Source: Rickettsia tillamookensis
Lineage (GTDB): Bacteria; Pseudomonadota; Alphaproteobacteria; Rickettsiales; Rickettsiaceae
Assembly: GCF_016743795.2 (NCBI RefSeq)
Contig: NZ_CP060138.2
Location: 930,001-994,000 of the forward strand
Direction of reading: 5' to 3'
Length of the DNA: 64,000 nt
The stretch's first letter is position 1; the number at the start of each line of letters is the position of its first letter. Position numbers and translations under genes: made by a program. This document shows, piece after piece, positions 7,904 to 16,083 of the stretch. Below the pieces are notes generated by a model, which searched no databases, was not told the DNA's origin, and was given only the letters and a program-made list of their open reading frames with translations.

Positions 7904-9295
7904 ATGCTTAAAATACCTATAGATAATGTTATTGTATTCATATATCTAATATCTATTCTACTAATTGGTATATATTACCGAGCTAAACATAGTAGTTTTA
8001 AGAACTATGCAAATGTCGAAAGTAAAGCGAAAAATAGTAAGCTATTATTAGTAGCTACCATATTTGCAAGCTCTGTCGGAGGTGCTACCACTTTTGGCAT
8101 TATGGAAAAGGTTTTTTTAGGACATGAATATTATGCCTATGCTTTGATGCTTGAAATACCTATAGATATATTAATTGCGATCTATATAGTGCCTTTAATT
8201 GCCAAACATTACGGAGCTGAAAGCATCGGCGATATCCTGAGTACATATTACGGTAACATCGGTCGTTTTATAGGCGGTGTTAGCTCAGTCATTGTTTCAG
8301 TGGGGTTTTTGGCTGCTCAAATAAGCGTAAGCGGCTATATTTTTCAATATATCTTAGAAATAAATTATTTAAATGGAGTAATTTTAAGTTATAGTATAGT
8401 ACTTATATATACTACAATAGGCGGCTTACAATCTATTGTTTTTACTAATTTACTACAATTTTTGGCGATGATAATCGCTATACCGACCATAACTTTTATA
8501 AGTTTAAATAAAGTCGGTTTTATAGATTTTATCGGTAATTTATCAAGCACGAATTTTGATCAAACTAACCTACTTTCTTATACGATCGCAGCAGCTTTAA
8601 GCTTTAGCGTCATGAATCTATATCCTACATTTATCCAAAGAGCTTTAATTAATAAAAATCCTACACAAACAACTAAAGCAATATATGCAAAATCCGCTAT
8701 ATATTTTTTCTTCTTGATTTGCATTACTTTAAACGGTTTAATTGCTTATAAGCTTTATCCAAACCAACCGTCAAATTTAGTATTACCTTATTTAATTAAT
8801 CAAATCATTCCGCCTTTAATTCAAGGGGTAGTAATGAGCGGACTCTTAGCTGCCGTTATGTCTACTGCTGATTCTGATTTAAACGTTACTTCTATAGCTA
8901 TTGTTAAAGATATAATCAATCCTATTTTTAAGGTTAAAAATCAGCAAAAATTATTATTAATTGCCCGGATTATTAATATTATAATAGGAAGTTTTGCAAT
9001 AATTGTAGCCTTAAAATTTAGTAACGTAATTGACTTAGTAGTGTTCTTCACTGGTTTCTGGGGACCGGTAATATTAGTACCATTAATAACAACGCTTTTT
9101 GGTATCAGAACATCTAAAACCATAATGGTCTTATCATCGCTTGGCGGAGCAGCTACTTTCTTAATATGGGAATATTATTCTTTATCATTACAATATTTCA
9201 ACCTTAGAGGAGTATTTATAGGAACAATGGTGAGCCTTGTGGTATTTATTCTAGGACGATATTATTCTAGGTTCTTGCAAAGAAAAGTTACATAA
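7904..9295 (+). CDS. Sodium:solute symporter (SSS family)
   Basis: This 463-residue integral membrane protein has about 13 hydrophobic segments in the LeuT-like SSS arrangement. Family marks include SSVGGATTFGIMEKVFLGHE near residue 57, YTTIGGLQSIVFTNLLQF (the GGLxAVxxTD region) near residue 168 and SGLLAAVMSTADSDLNVTS (SSS signature, sodium site) near residue 315. The family couples sodium entry to uptake of proline, pantothenate, sugars or similar solutes. The substrate cannot be read from the sequence. Such importers fit an organism that scavenges from host cytosol. No close operon partner. Confidence 0.85.
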   Translation: MLKIPIDNVIVFIYLISILLIGIYYRAKHSSFKNYANVESKAKNSKLLLVATIFASSVGGATTFGIMEKVFLGHEYYAYALMLEIPIDILIAIYIVPLIAKHYGAESIGDILSTYYGNIGRFIGGVSSVIVSVGFLAAQISVSGYIFQYILEINYLNGVILSYSIVLIYTTIGGLQSIVFTNLLQFLAMIIAIPTITFISLNKVGFIDFIGNLSSTNFDQTNLLSYTIAAALSFSVMNLYPTFIQRALINKNPTQTTKAIYAKSAIYFFFLICITLNGLIAYKLYPNQPSNLVLPYLINQIIPPLIQGVVMSGLLAAVMSTADSDLNVTSIAIVKDIINPIFKVKNQQKLLLIARIINIIIGSFAIIVALKFSNVIDLVVFFTGFWGPVILVPLITTLFGIRTSKTIMVLSSLGGAATFLIWEYYSLSLQYFNLRGVFIGTMVSLVVFILGRYYSRFLQRKVT

Positions 9296-9373
9296 AAACA
9301 AATTATCTATTTACTTGAAACCTTACTACTTATATATTAACTTAAGGTTAAGTAATTAAATTATGAGGATTTT

Positions 9374-9691
9374 ATGTCTAAGCACGATATTGATATTACC
9401 ACCCCAGAGGATAATAATATAGAAGATGATGATTTAAAGGCTATTATTGATAAAATGGCAACTAATACGGTAATGCCTATTAATGTAGAAGAAGTGCATT
9501 TAGAAAGAATTAAATGTTCTCAATTTATTAAAAATCTCTGTTATATACCTGATATTCTTGCTTTAGAAATAGACGATAGATTAAAACTGCGGCATCTTGA
9601 GTTAGATATTTCAGCTCAACAAAATAAAAATTATGAACCTACATTAGGAGGTGATGTAAGCGAAGAGCTTCTTAATTTAAATGAATTATGA
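9374..9691 (+). CDS. Small acidic hypothetical protein
   Basis: This 105-residue, Asp/Glu-rich protein (MSKHDIDITTPEDNNIEDDD) has no membrane segment or recognised motif. It probably starts at 9374, with TGAGGA seven bases upstream as a Shine-Dalgarno. It lies between a symporter and a convergent Fic gene, whose stop lies 6 bases away. Function unknown. Confidence 0.5.
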   Translation: MSKHDIDITTPEDNNIEDDDLKAIIDKMATNTVMPINVEEVHLERIKCSQFIKNLCYIPDILALEIDDRLKLRHLELDISAQQNKNYEPTLGGDVSEELLNLNEL

Positions 9692-9696
9692 TAATT

Positions 9697-10797
9697 TTAT
9701 TCTGACAACTCTAATTTAATATAATATCTCGTACCCTTAAGGTCTCCGGTTTTAATAAATGCTTGCATTTCTATTAATTCTTGAAGATCTCTTGTGGCGG
9801 TAGCTTTGGAAGTTTTAGTAATATTTATATAATTCTTAGCACTTAAACCACCTTTAAAACCTTCTACTCCTTCTTCAAAGATTCTTTTAACTACTTTTTC
9901 TTGTCTTATATTTAATACATTCTTAAATTTATCGTAAAATTTTGTTTTGTTTATTAAAAACTCTATATTACGCAAGGTATAATCTTGAGCTTTAATTATT
10001 GTTTCAACAAAATATAATATCCAATCCGTAATTTCTAAGTTTTTATTATTACGTTCTAAAGCATTATAATATAATTTCTTTTCCTCATTTATTACATGCG
10101 ATAAAGCTATTAATATAGGTTGTCCTATATTTTGACATAACATTTTTATAGTAATAATTCTTCCTATTCTTCCGTTACCGTCTTCAAACGGATGTATAGA
10201 CTCAAAATAAAGATGGGCTATAGAAGCCTTAGTAAGTGGAGGAATATTATCTTTAGTATTATTATACCATTTTATAAACCTATCCATTTCTTTTGGAACG
10301 ATATCGAACGGCGGTGCTTCAAAATGAACTGTAGGGTCATAAGGTTTACCTGATACTATCTGCATAGGCTCTGCGTGAGTACGATATTTTCCTATAGCAC
10401 CTAAATCTCTTCTTCCATTAGTTAGCATTTCGTGCCATTGACACAAACAATCATGACTTAAGGGCTGCTTATACGAATAATACATATCAGCAAGCAATTC
10501 AGAAATACCGTTTTCTGCAGGCGATGCTTTCCTATTATCCGTTGCTATATTAAAATAACGTTTTATAGAAGATTGTACACTAGCTCTGTTTAAATATTCG
10601 CCCTCAATTTCAGAAGTATTTAATGCTTCATCACTTGCAAGCATAACAATTAAGTTATTTTGATCTGCTTCTGAAAGATATTTAGCTGCCCCTAAAAGAA
10701 TACCACTATTTTTAACAAAATTTTTCTCTAAATCTAATATATGTTTCTGATTATATTTAAAGTTAGGCCAATCCTTATGATGCCAATTCCATATCAT
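9697..10797 (-). CDS. Fic-domain adenylyltransferase with N-terminal DUF4172 and C-terminal winged helix
   Basis: This 366-residue Fic enzyme would transfer AMP (or a related group) to protein side chains. The active-site loop HPFEDGNGRIGR (residues 202-213) is complete. An inhibitory helix motif [ST]xxxE[GN] is present upstream (T61-SEI-E65-G66), which makes it a class II self-inhibited Fic. The start MIWNWHHKDWPNF is typical of the DUF4172 domain that precedes Fic. The last 60 residues (SAKNYINITKTSKATATRDL) look like a winged helix able to bind DNA. No separate antitoxin is adjacent, as expected for class II. A candidate operator overlaps its promoter (separate entry). Confidence 0.9.
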   Translation of the reverse strand: MIWNWHHKDWPNFKYNQKHILDLEKNFVKNSGILLGAAKYLSEADQNNLIVMLASDEALNTSEIEGEYLNRASVQSSIKRYFNIATDNRKASPAENGISELLADMYYSYKQPLSHDCLCQWHEMLTNGRRDLGAIGKYRTHAEPMQIVSGKPYDPTVHFEAPPFDIVPKEMDRFIKWYNNTKDNIPPLTKASIAHLYFESIHPFEDGNGRIGRIITIKMLCQNIGQPILIALSHVINEEKKLYYNALERNNKNLEITDWILYFVETIIKAQDYTLRNIEFLINKTKFYDKFKNVLNIRQEKVVKRIFEEGVEGFKGGLSAKNYINITKTSKATATRDLQELIEMQAFIKTGDLKGTRYYIKLELSE

Positions 10798-10851
10798 GAG
10801 CTATAAATATTTATTTTATAACTCATATTATACCATAATTATGAGTTATAA
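10796..10851 (-). promoter_or_regulatory. Promoter and candidate operator of the fic gene
   Basis: A perfect 11-bp inverted repeat, TTATAACTCAT (10816-10826) and ATGAGTTATAA (10841-10851), flanks a minus-strand -10 (TATAAT, about 10829-10834). A third near-copy, ATGAGCTATAA (10796-10806), overlaps the start codon. Placement over the -10 and start fits repression, possibly by the protein's own winged helix. Confidence 0.5.
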
Positions 10852-10900
10852 AGTTAGTTTTTTCTATGTGAAACTGATATTTAAAACAATTATTGCTATT

Positions 10901-10931
10901 ACGTACATAATATGGTACAGTTGAGTATACA
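10901..10931. promoter_or_regulatory. Possible YefM operator: repeated GTAC/GTATAC palindromes
   Basis: ACGTACAT (10901), GGTACAG (10914) and GAGTATACAAC (10923) lie 20-50 bases before the antitoxin start. YefM-type antitoxins of other bacteria bind TGTACA palindromes. These are similar, not identical. Confidence 0.3.
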
Positions 10932-10951
10932 ACTTTTTTAGAGATAATATT

Positions 10952-11203
10952 GTGGCTATTTACACAAGTTCGCAAGCACGGGCTAAATTATTTACTCTTA
11001 TTGATGAGACAAATAAAACTCATGAACCTATTTATATAAAGGGAAAACGTAATAATGCGGTAATTATATCAGAACAAGACTACGAAGGATTGCAAGAGAC
11101 TTTGGCTATTTATTCTGTACCTGGATTAGTAAAAAGAATTCTTGAAGCTAGTAAAGAACCGTTAGAAGAATGTATTAGCCATGAAGAATTTTGGAAAAAA
11201 TGA
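10952..11203 (+). CDS. YefM/Phd-family antitoxin
   Basis: This 83-residue protein starts with GTG: MAIYTSSQARAKLFTLIDET, then EPIYIKGKRNNAVIISEQDY. This is the N-terminal DNA-binding fold of YefM/Phd antitoxins (the S.AR..L..L......PI.I....N.V.IS..DY pattern). The C-terminal tail (LEECISHEEFWKK) should wrap the toxin. Its stop overlaps the toxin ATG (ATGA). It would neutralise the YoeB-type toxin downstream and repress their promoter. It looks intact. Confidence 0.88.
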   Translation: MAIYTSSQARAKLFTLIDETNKTHEPIYIKGKRNNAVIISEQDYEGLQETLAIYSVPGLVKRILEASKEPLEECISHEEFWKK

Positions 11204-11457
11204 AATATACTCTGATATATAATAAAAAAGCATTAGCTGACAAAGATAAATTAACTGCAGCTAAGTTAGCTTATAAAGCAGAAAATTTATGTAAATCCTT
11301 AACAATAAATTCAACGCCATTAAATAGTAAAAAACTTTATCGTGATTTAGTTGGTAAACGTTCTATAAGAATTAACTTACAACATAGATTGGTTTATGAA
11401 ATATTAGAGGATAAAAAAATTATAAAAATACTTAGCATGTGGGGACATTATGAGTAA
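11200..11457 (+). CDS. YoeB/Txe-family mRNA interferase toxin
   Basis: I place the start at the ATG at 11200, which overlaps the antitoxin stop, giving MKYTLIYNKKALADKDKLTA, 85 residues. The RelE-superfamily core is intact: RDLVGKRSIRINLQHRLVYE followed by ILSMWGHYE, with the C-terminal His-Tyr pair used for catalysis in YoeB. Toxins of this family cleave mRNA in the ribosomal A site. Of the toxin genes in the window, this one retains every expected feature. An in-frame TTG at 11191 would extend it by three residues but is less likely. Confidence 0.88.
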   Translation: MKYTLIYNKKALADKDKLTAAKLAYKAENLCKSLTINSTPLNSKKLYRDLVGKRSIRINLQHRLVYEILEDKKIIKILSMWGHYE

Positions 11458-11464
11458 TTATTCA

Positions 11465-13342
11465 TCAGCTCTTATGCAATGTTCTAAAAATCATCTCGGC
11501 AAGTGACTTGTTAATACCGTTTACTTTAGTAAGCTCATCTATTGTTGCATCACATACTGCTTTATAAGAACCGAAATAGTGCAGCAATGCCTTTTTACGA
11601 GTTTCACCTATTCCCTCTATATCGTCAAGGCTTGATATCTTTATAGCACGTGACTTACCTAGTCTATGATTCTTTATGGCGAAATTATGAGCTTCATCTC
11701 GTAAGATTTGTAAATATTTCATAATCGGCAAATTTTTATCCAAAGTAAATACTTCTTTACCTATCATATGGAACTGCTCAAGACCGGCATTTCTATCTAC
11801 TCCTTTTGACATACAAGCAAAAGGGATATTCATCTCAAATTTATCCATTACCTCTTTAACGACGCTTAAATGTCCTTTGCCACCATCTATAATCATCAAG
11901 CTTGGCAATTTATGCGGCTCATTCTTAAGTCTAGTTAATCTTCGTGTTAAAACTTGCCGAAGCATTTCATAATCGTCACCTTTTATGTCATCCCCTGTAC
12001 TGGATCCCGTGGAGGGGCCACGGGATGACAATGTAGCAGCAGTAGATGACAATGAGAAAACCCGATATTCCTTTTTATCAAAACCGGCTTTACCGGCAAC
12101 TACCATAACGCCGACTGCAAACTTACCTTGAATATGGCTATTATCATAAATCTCAATTCTTTCAGGAATTTCAGAAAGACCGAATAGCTCTTTGATTTCA
12201 AGCATAATCTCTTGATTTTTTGCAAATTTCTTCAAATATTGCTCTAGAGAGAATAAAGCATTTATTGCGGCATTTTGAACTATCTTGGCTTTACCGCCGC
12301 TAATAGGTATCATAATATTGAGTTTAGTAATATTATTGATTTTCTTAATCGCCTCTATTACATTCTCTTTATCATTAATTTCATGATTAATTATAATTTC
12401 TGCAGGCACTTGTTGTTTTTGGTAAAATTGTAATAAAAAATATTCTAATACTTCTTCTTTAGTACTATTTTCGGTAGAAGTAGGAAAATAAGGAATATTA
12501 CCACATGCTTGCCCTGCCCTATATAAAAACACTTCTACACAATAATGTCCGTTCTTTTCTACAATAGCGATTATATCTGCGTCTTTAACAATATCTGAAA
12601 CACCTGCCTTAAGCTGCACATAACTAAGTGCCTTAATACGGTCTCTAATTTCTGCCGCCTCTTCAAAACGCATCTGACTACTTAGCTCTTCCATCTTTTT
12701 AGATAGGTTCTCTTGGAGTTCTTTAGTACGGCCTTGTAAGAAAGCTTTAACCTGAGCTACTAAGTCCCTATAGTCCTCCTTATTTATTTTACCGACGCAA
12801 GGAGCATAACAACGTTTTATTTCATATTGTAAACAAGGACGAGTACGTGAATTAAAGTAATTATCCGTGCAGGAACGTAATTTAAAGATTTTTTGCAATT
12901 CCGTTAAAGTAGTATTAACTTCCGTGGGCGAGGCAAAAGGACCGAAAAACTTTCCGTCATTTAGAGTTTTACCTCGATATTTTAGCAATTGCGGAAAATC
13001 ATGATCTAAACGTAACTTAATGAAAGGAAAAGACTTGTCGTCCTTAAGAAGAATATTAAATTTCGGCTGAAATTTCTTGATTAGCTGTGCTTCTAAAAGT
13101 AGTGCTTCAACTTCGGAATTAGTGATGCTGTACTCTAAAAAACAAGTATTTGCAATCATTCGAAGCGTCTTGTTATCTAAATCGCTTTTAATGTAATTAG
13201 TAAGGCGTTTCTTTAAATTTTTAGCTTTACCGACATAGATAACCTGCTTGTTAACGTCAAACATTCGATAAACCCCGCAGCGTTCAGGAGCATCTATAAG
13301 TTTAGATTTAATTAACTCACTTCCGGTAATTTCTTGGGTCAT
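11465..13342 (-). CDS. uvrC: Excinuclease ABC subunit C, with an in-frame palindromic-element insertion
   Basis: This 625-residue UvrC makes the dual incisions in nucleotide excision repair. The order of domains is: GIY-YIG nuclease (GVYRMFDVNKQVIYVGKAKN, residues about 18-37), Cys-rich region, UVR motif (KKMEELSSQMRFEEAAEIRD, about 215), RNase H-like nuclease (IEIYDNSHIQGKFAVGVMVV; MIIDGGKGHL) and C-terminal helix-hairpin-helix pair (ISSLDDIEGIGETRKKALLH). About residues 430-452 (TAATLSSRGPSTGSSTGDD) interrupt the usual YRVFSL...GDDYEML stretch. They are encoded by a shortened family B palindrome. The frame is kept, so the enzyme is probably active. Confidence 0.95.
   Translation of the reverse strand: MTQEITGSELIKSKLIDAPERCGVYRMFDVNKQVIYVGKAKNLKKRLTNYIKSDLDNKTLRMIANTCFLEYSITNSEVEALLLEAQLIKKFQPKFNILLKDDKSFPFIKLRLDHDFPQLLKYRGKTLNDGKFFGPFASPTEVNTTLTELQKIFKLRSCTDNYFNSRTRPCLQYEIKRCYAPCVGKINKEDYRDLVAQVKAFLQGRTKELQENLSKKMEELSSQMRFEEAAEIRDRIKALSYVQLKAGVSDIVKDADIIAIVEKNGHYCVEVFLYRAGQACGNIPYFPTSTENSTKEEVLEYFLLQFYQKQQVPAEIIINHEINDKENVIEAIKKINNITKLNIMIPISGGKAKIVQNAAINALFSLEQYLKKFAKNQEIMLEIKELFGLSEIPERIEIYDNSHIQGKFAVGVMVVAGKAGFDKKEYRVFSLSSTAATLSSRGPSTGSSTGDDIKGDDYEMLRQVLTRRLTRLKNEPHKLPSLMIIDGGKGHLSVVKEVMDKFEMNIPFACMSKGVDRNAGLEQFHMIGKEVFTLDKNLPIMKYLQILRDEAHNFAIKNHRLGKSRAIKISSLDDIEGIGETRKKALLHYFGSYKAVCDATIDELTKVNGINKSLAEMIFRTLHKS
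11987..12048. repeat. Palindromic element inside uvrC
   Basis: GTCATCCCCTGTACTGGATC followed by CCGTGGAGGGGCCACGGGAT and GAC is a shortened family B palindrome translated within UvrC. No stop codon arises in the uvrC frame. Confidence 0.8.
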
Positions 13343-13355
13343 ATTGTTTAGCCTA

Positions 13356-13510
13356 TCGTCATTGCGAGAAGGCGTTGTTGCGTGGACCAGTTTTTTCCGT
13401 CATTGCGAGGAAATTGCATAGCAATTGACGAAGCAATCTCAGGATATTTGACGAGATTGCCACGCTCCTTTCAGTCGCTCGCAATGACGATTTGGTGTCC
13501 ATGCAACAAT
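13356..13510. repeat. Family E palindromic repeat
   Basis: Ends CGTCATTGCGAG and CTCGCAATGACG surround an inner palindrome in which GAAGCAATCTCA pairs with TGACGAGATTGCCACG. The repeat fills the gap between uvrC and the next gene. Confidence 0.8.
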
Positions 13511-13533
13511 ACCGGCTCACAATAACGTTTTTC

Positions 13534-14064
13534 CTAATTCTCACCCTTATTATACGGATTGTCATTTGCTACTTTAACATCCACTATTTTTCGTGTATTG
13601 TCATCAAAGAAAAAGGTTATTTTAAACTCATCTCCTGCGTTTAAATCTACTTTCGGGTCATAAAGCATAACATGCATGCCACCGGGCTTAAAATCAACAT
13701 TAATATTACCGGCAATTGAAAATGGATAATCGACTTTTACCATTTTACTAACTCCTTGATCATTAATTGTTTGATGAATTTCTATTCCGCTTATCTTATC
13801 TGAAGATATATTCACTAAATTATAACTCTTACTTCTACTATTTATTAATGTAAAATACATAGCAGAATTGCTAACTTTACCTTGCACATTTGTTGTAGGT
13901 CTTGCCCAAGGCTGTGCAAAGTTAACGGCTGCCTCTGCAGGTAATATATCATTGGGCTGATCAGAAGAAGAATTTGTAGAATTAGGATTTTGAGCTGTTT
14001 GGTTATCAGCATAGCTTACTGCACAAATTAAAGTTATAAAACCGACTAATAAAGTTTTTAACAT
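13534..14064 (-). CDS. Periplasmic copper chaperone PCu(A)C
   Basis: This 176-residue protein has a cleavable signal peptide (MLKTLLVGFITLICAVSYA). A low-complexity Asn/Ser linker (about residues 21-38) follows, then the PCuAC beta-barrel. The Cu(I) ligand set is complete: H97-x10-M108-x22-H131-x-M133, the family's H(M)x10Mx21-22HxM motif. PCuAC delivers copper to the CuA site of cytochrome c oxidase, with Sco1. A Sco1 gene is present at 41.6 kb. The Ser/Asn linker is longer than usual. Confidence 0.85.
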   Translation of the reverse strand: MLKTLLVGFITLICAVSYADNQTAQNPNSTNSSSDQPNDILPAEAAVNFAQPWARPTTNVQGKVSNSAMYFTLINSRSKSYNLVNISSDKISGIEIHQTINDQGVSKMVKVDYPFSIAGNINVDFKPGGMHVMLYDPKVDLNAGDEFKITFFFDDNTRKIVDVKVANDNPYNKGEN

Positions 14065-14127
14065 AATAATACCTTTGCTAAATTAAAATTGAATATACAT
14101 CTAATAAATGAAGAGTTGGTAGACGAA

Positions 14128-14236
14128 GTTTAATTTGGAAAAGAGCAAGGCATCTTGAAGCTGATAACCGCAGCGTACATACTAGTACGTGAGGATTATC
14201 AGCAAAAGATAACGTAGCCAATTTTTCAAATTAAAC
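14128..14236 (+). repeat. Family A element, divergent copy
   Basis: Inverted ends GTTTAATTTGGAAAA / TTTTTCAAATTAAAC, with inner GCGTACATACTAGTACGTGA itself a palindrome. The layout is that of the other A copies but the arm sequence differs in compensating ways (AACTTCAA/TTGAAGTT becomes AATTTGGA/TTCAAATT). Confidence 0.75.
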
Positions 14237-14253
14237 GAGCATACTAGCATAAG

Positions 14254-14952
14254 TTATTTTTTTTGCAAAATATTCTTACGCACCTCTTCAGGAAATTTTT
14301 CTATTGCATAACGAACTGCGGTTCTTGGCATTTGTGATATATAACGATCCAAAAAATCTATTAACTGTTTTTCATCTTTTTTTCCTGCTTCACGTAGCAT
14401 CCAACCTATTGCTTTATGCATTAAATCATGTTTATCGTTTAAGAGTAATTTTGCTATTTCAAAAGTTGTATCTAATTGATTATTTTTGATAAAATACCAA
14501 GTAGCAACCATAGCTATTCGTCTTTCCCAAAGAATTTCCGATTTTGTTAATGTAAAAAGATAATCCTTTTCTTTATCCAATAAATAAGCTCCTACAACGT
14601 GATGAGCTGATGCGTCCACTAAATTCCAATTATTTACGTATTTTATATTGTTTAAATAAAAATTATAAAAAAACTCTTTATCTTGTGCTTTCTGATATTG
14701 CATAATCAAAATAGCTAACGCTAAAAATCTTTCTTCATTAAATTCTGAAGTAATAAGTCTGCTTAAATCCCCCACATCTAAATTATAATAACTTTTAGCT
14801 ATTTTACGTAAAGTCGGCACAGTAACACCAATAAATTTATCATGCTCGCCATACTCTCCTTCATTAGTTTTAAAGAACATCGTCCTACGTTCTAAAGAAA
14901 TAGTAGAATTCTCAAGTAAAATATTTCTAATTTGTTGTAAATTTTCTTTCAT
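14254..14952 (-). CDS. AlkD-family DNA glycosylase (HEAT-like repeats)
   Basis: I choose the ATG at 14952 (MKENLQQIRNILLENSTISL), giving 232 residues; an upstream frame extends it without family support. The all-helical HEAT-like repeats and the motifs KFIGVTVPTLRKIAK, WNLVDASAHHVVGAYL, WERRIAMVATWYFIK and HKAIGWMLREAGKK match AlkD. AlkD excises N3- and N7-alkylpurines without base flipping. The catalytic-type Asp is present in WNLVDAS, and the Trp and Arg of WERRIAM/WMLREAG are kept. The gene begins inside the 3' end of ada (26-base overlap), so the two should be co-translated as one alkylation-repair unit. Confidence 0.88.
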   Translation of the reverse strand: MKENLQQIRNILLENSTISLERRTMFFKTNEGEYGEHDKFIGVTVPTLRKIAKSYYNLDVGDLSRLITSEFNEERFLALAILIMQYQKAQDKEFFYNFYLNNIKYVNNWNLVDASAHHVVGAYLLDKEKDYLFTLTKSEILWERRIAMVATWYFIKNNQLDTTFEIAKLLLNDKHDLMHKAIGWMLREAGKKDEKQLIDFLDRYISQMPRTAVRYAIEKFPEEVRKNILQKK

Positions 14953-15997
14953 GTTCAATAAGCCATTTTTTACGATGTAATCCTCCGCCATATCCTCCAA
15001 GTTCGCCATTGCTATTAATAACACGATGGCAAGGAACAATTATTGCTAACTGATTCATACCGTTAGCATTTGCAACAGCTCTATAAGAAGTAGGTTTGCC
15101 CAAAGCTTTAGCCTGATTTAAATAACTTCGTGTTTTGCCGTAAGGTATATTAATTAATTCTTGCCATACTAATTTTTGAAATTCGCTTCCTAAAAGATAT
15201 ATAGGAGTATTAAATTTTTGCAAAGTACCGTTAAAGTACAATTTAAGCTCCTCTTCAATCATTAAAATCGGTTTAGTACTTCCAGGAATAATAGCAGATT
15301 TCGTCTTAATTCTTAGCCTTTCAATTTCCAACTCTAAACCTCTTCTATCAACAAATTCTAATAAGTAAAGTAGCTTTTCATCACTAATTGCAATCATAGC
15401 CCCAAGTGTAGTATCTAACCAAGCCGCTTTTAAAATATTTAAATGCCGGTTAAATTTTGTCGGCGGTCCGCCCATTATTTTAGAGAAAGCATCTCGAAAA
15501 CCGCTACTTGACTCATAACCCATATCAATTTGTGTATTAATTACCGATTCACCCATGCGAATTTGCTTCATCGCAATACCCATACGCCTTGCTCTTGCAT
15601 ATTCTACAAACGTTATCCCAAAACGTTTTTTGAATTGGCAACGTGCTGTAGAAGCATCTACTGATAGCTCATCAAAATCACTATCTTTCCACCTCTTAGC
15701 AGGCTCAAGCTCAACAGCGTCAACAAGAGTACGAACTAAATCTGAAGCTTCATAAGGATGAGAAAGAGGCTTACAACGCTGACAAGGTCTATATGAAGCA
15801 TGTAAAGCTTCTTTAGCAGTTTTATAAAATTCACAATTTTCAAATTTAGGCTTTCGTGCAGGGCAAGTCGGTCTACAAAATACTCCTGTGGTTTTAACCG
15901 CTACAAAAAAGATATTTTCATATCTGTCATCTTTATTAATTAATGCCTGATAATATTCTTGCCTTTGAATCTCATTAATTTGAAGCTCATTAAACAT
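14927..15997 (-). CDS. ada: Bifunctional Ada: methyl-phosphotriester sensor, AraC-type activator and O6-alkylguanine methyltransferase
   Basis: This 356-residue protein has three parts. The N-terminal zinc domain carries the four ligands C41, C45, C72 and C75 (CRPTCPARKP and PCQRCKP), spaced as in E. coli Ada. An AraC-type helix-turn-helix follows (about 90-180, GYESSSGFRDAFSKIMG). The C-terminal methyltransferase has the suicidal cysteine in PCHR (C323). Ada repairs phosphotriesters and O6-methylguanine and, once methylated, activates repair genes. It overlaps alkD downstream. A 70-bp stretch in its methyltransferase part is identical to the next gene (see findings). Presence of a complete Ada in a reduced genome is notable. 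Confidence 0.94.
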   Translation of the reverse strand: MFNELQINEIQRQEYYQALINKDDRYENIFFVAVKTTGVFCRPTCPARKPKFENCEFYKTAKEALHASYRPCQRCKPLSHPYEASDLVRTLVDAVELEPAKRWKDSDFDELSVDASTARCQFKKRFGITFVEYARARRMGIAMKQIRMGESVINTQIDMGYESSSGFRDAFSKIMGGPPTKFNRHLNILKAAWLDTTLGAMIAISDEKLLYLLEFVDRRGLELEIERLRIKTKSAIIPGSTKPILMIEEELKLYFNGTLQKFNTPIYLLGSEFQKLVWQELINIPYGKTRSYLNQAKALGKPTSYRAVANANGMNQLAIIVPCHRVINSNGELGGYGGGLHRKKWLIEHERKFTTN

Positions 15998-16083
15998 ATT
16001 TAATTTATCCTATAATATAAATTTATAATTATATTATACGAACTTCTTAAAACCTCTGTAACCGAAATTCAGGCATTGATTTT

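Noticed and set aside
14953..15039. 29-residue N-terminal extension of the AlkD protein
   Set aside because: It lies wholly within ada in another frame and has no family support; the ATG at 14952 gives the usual AlkD start.
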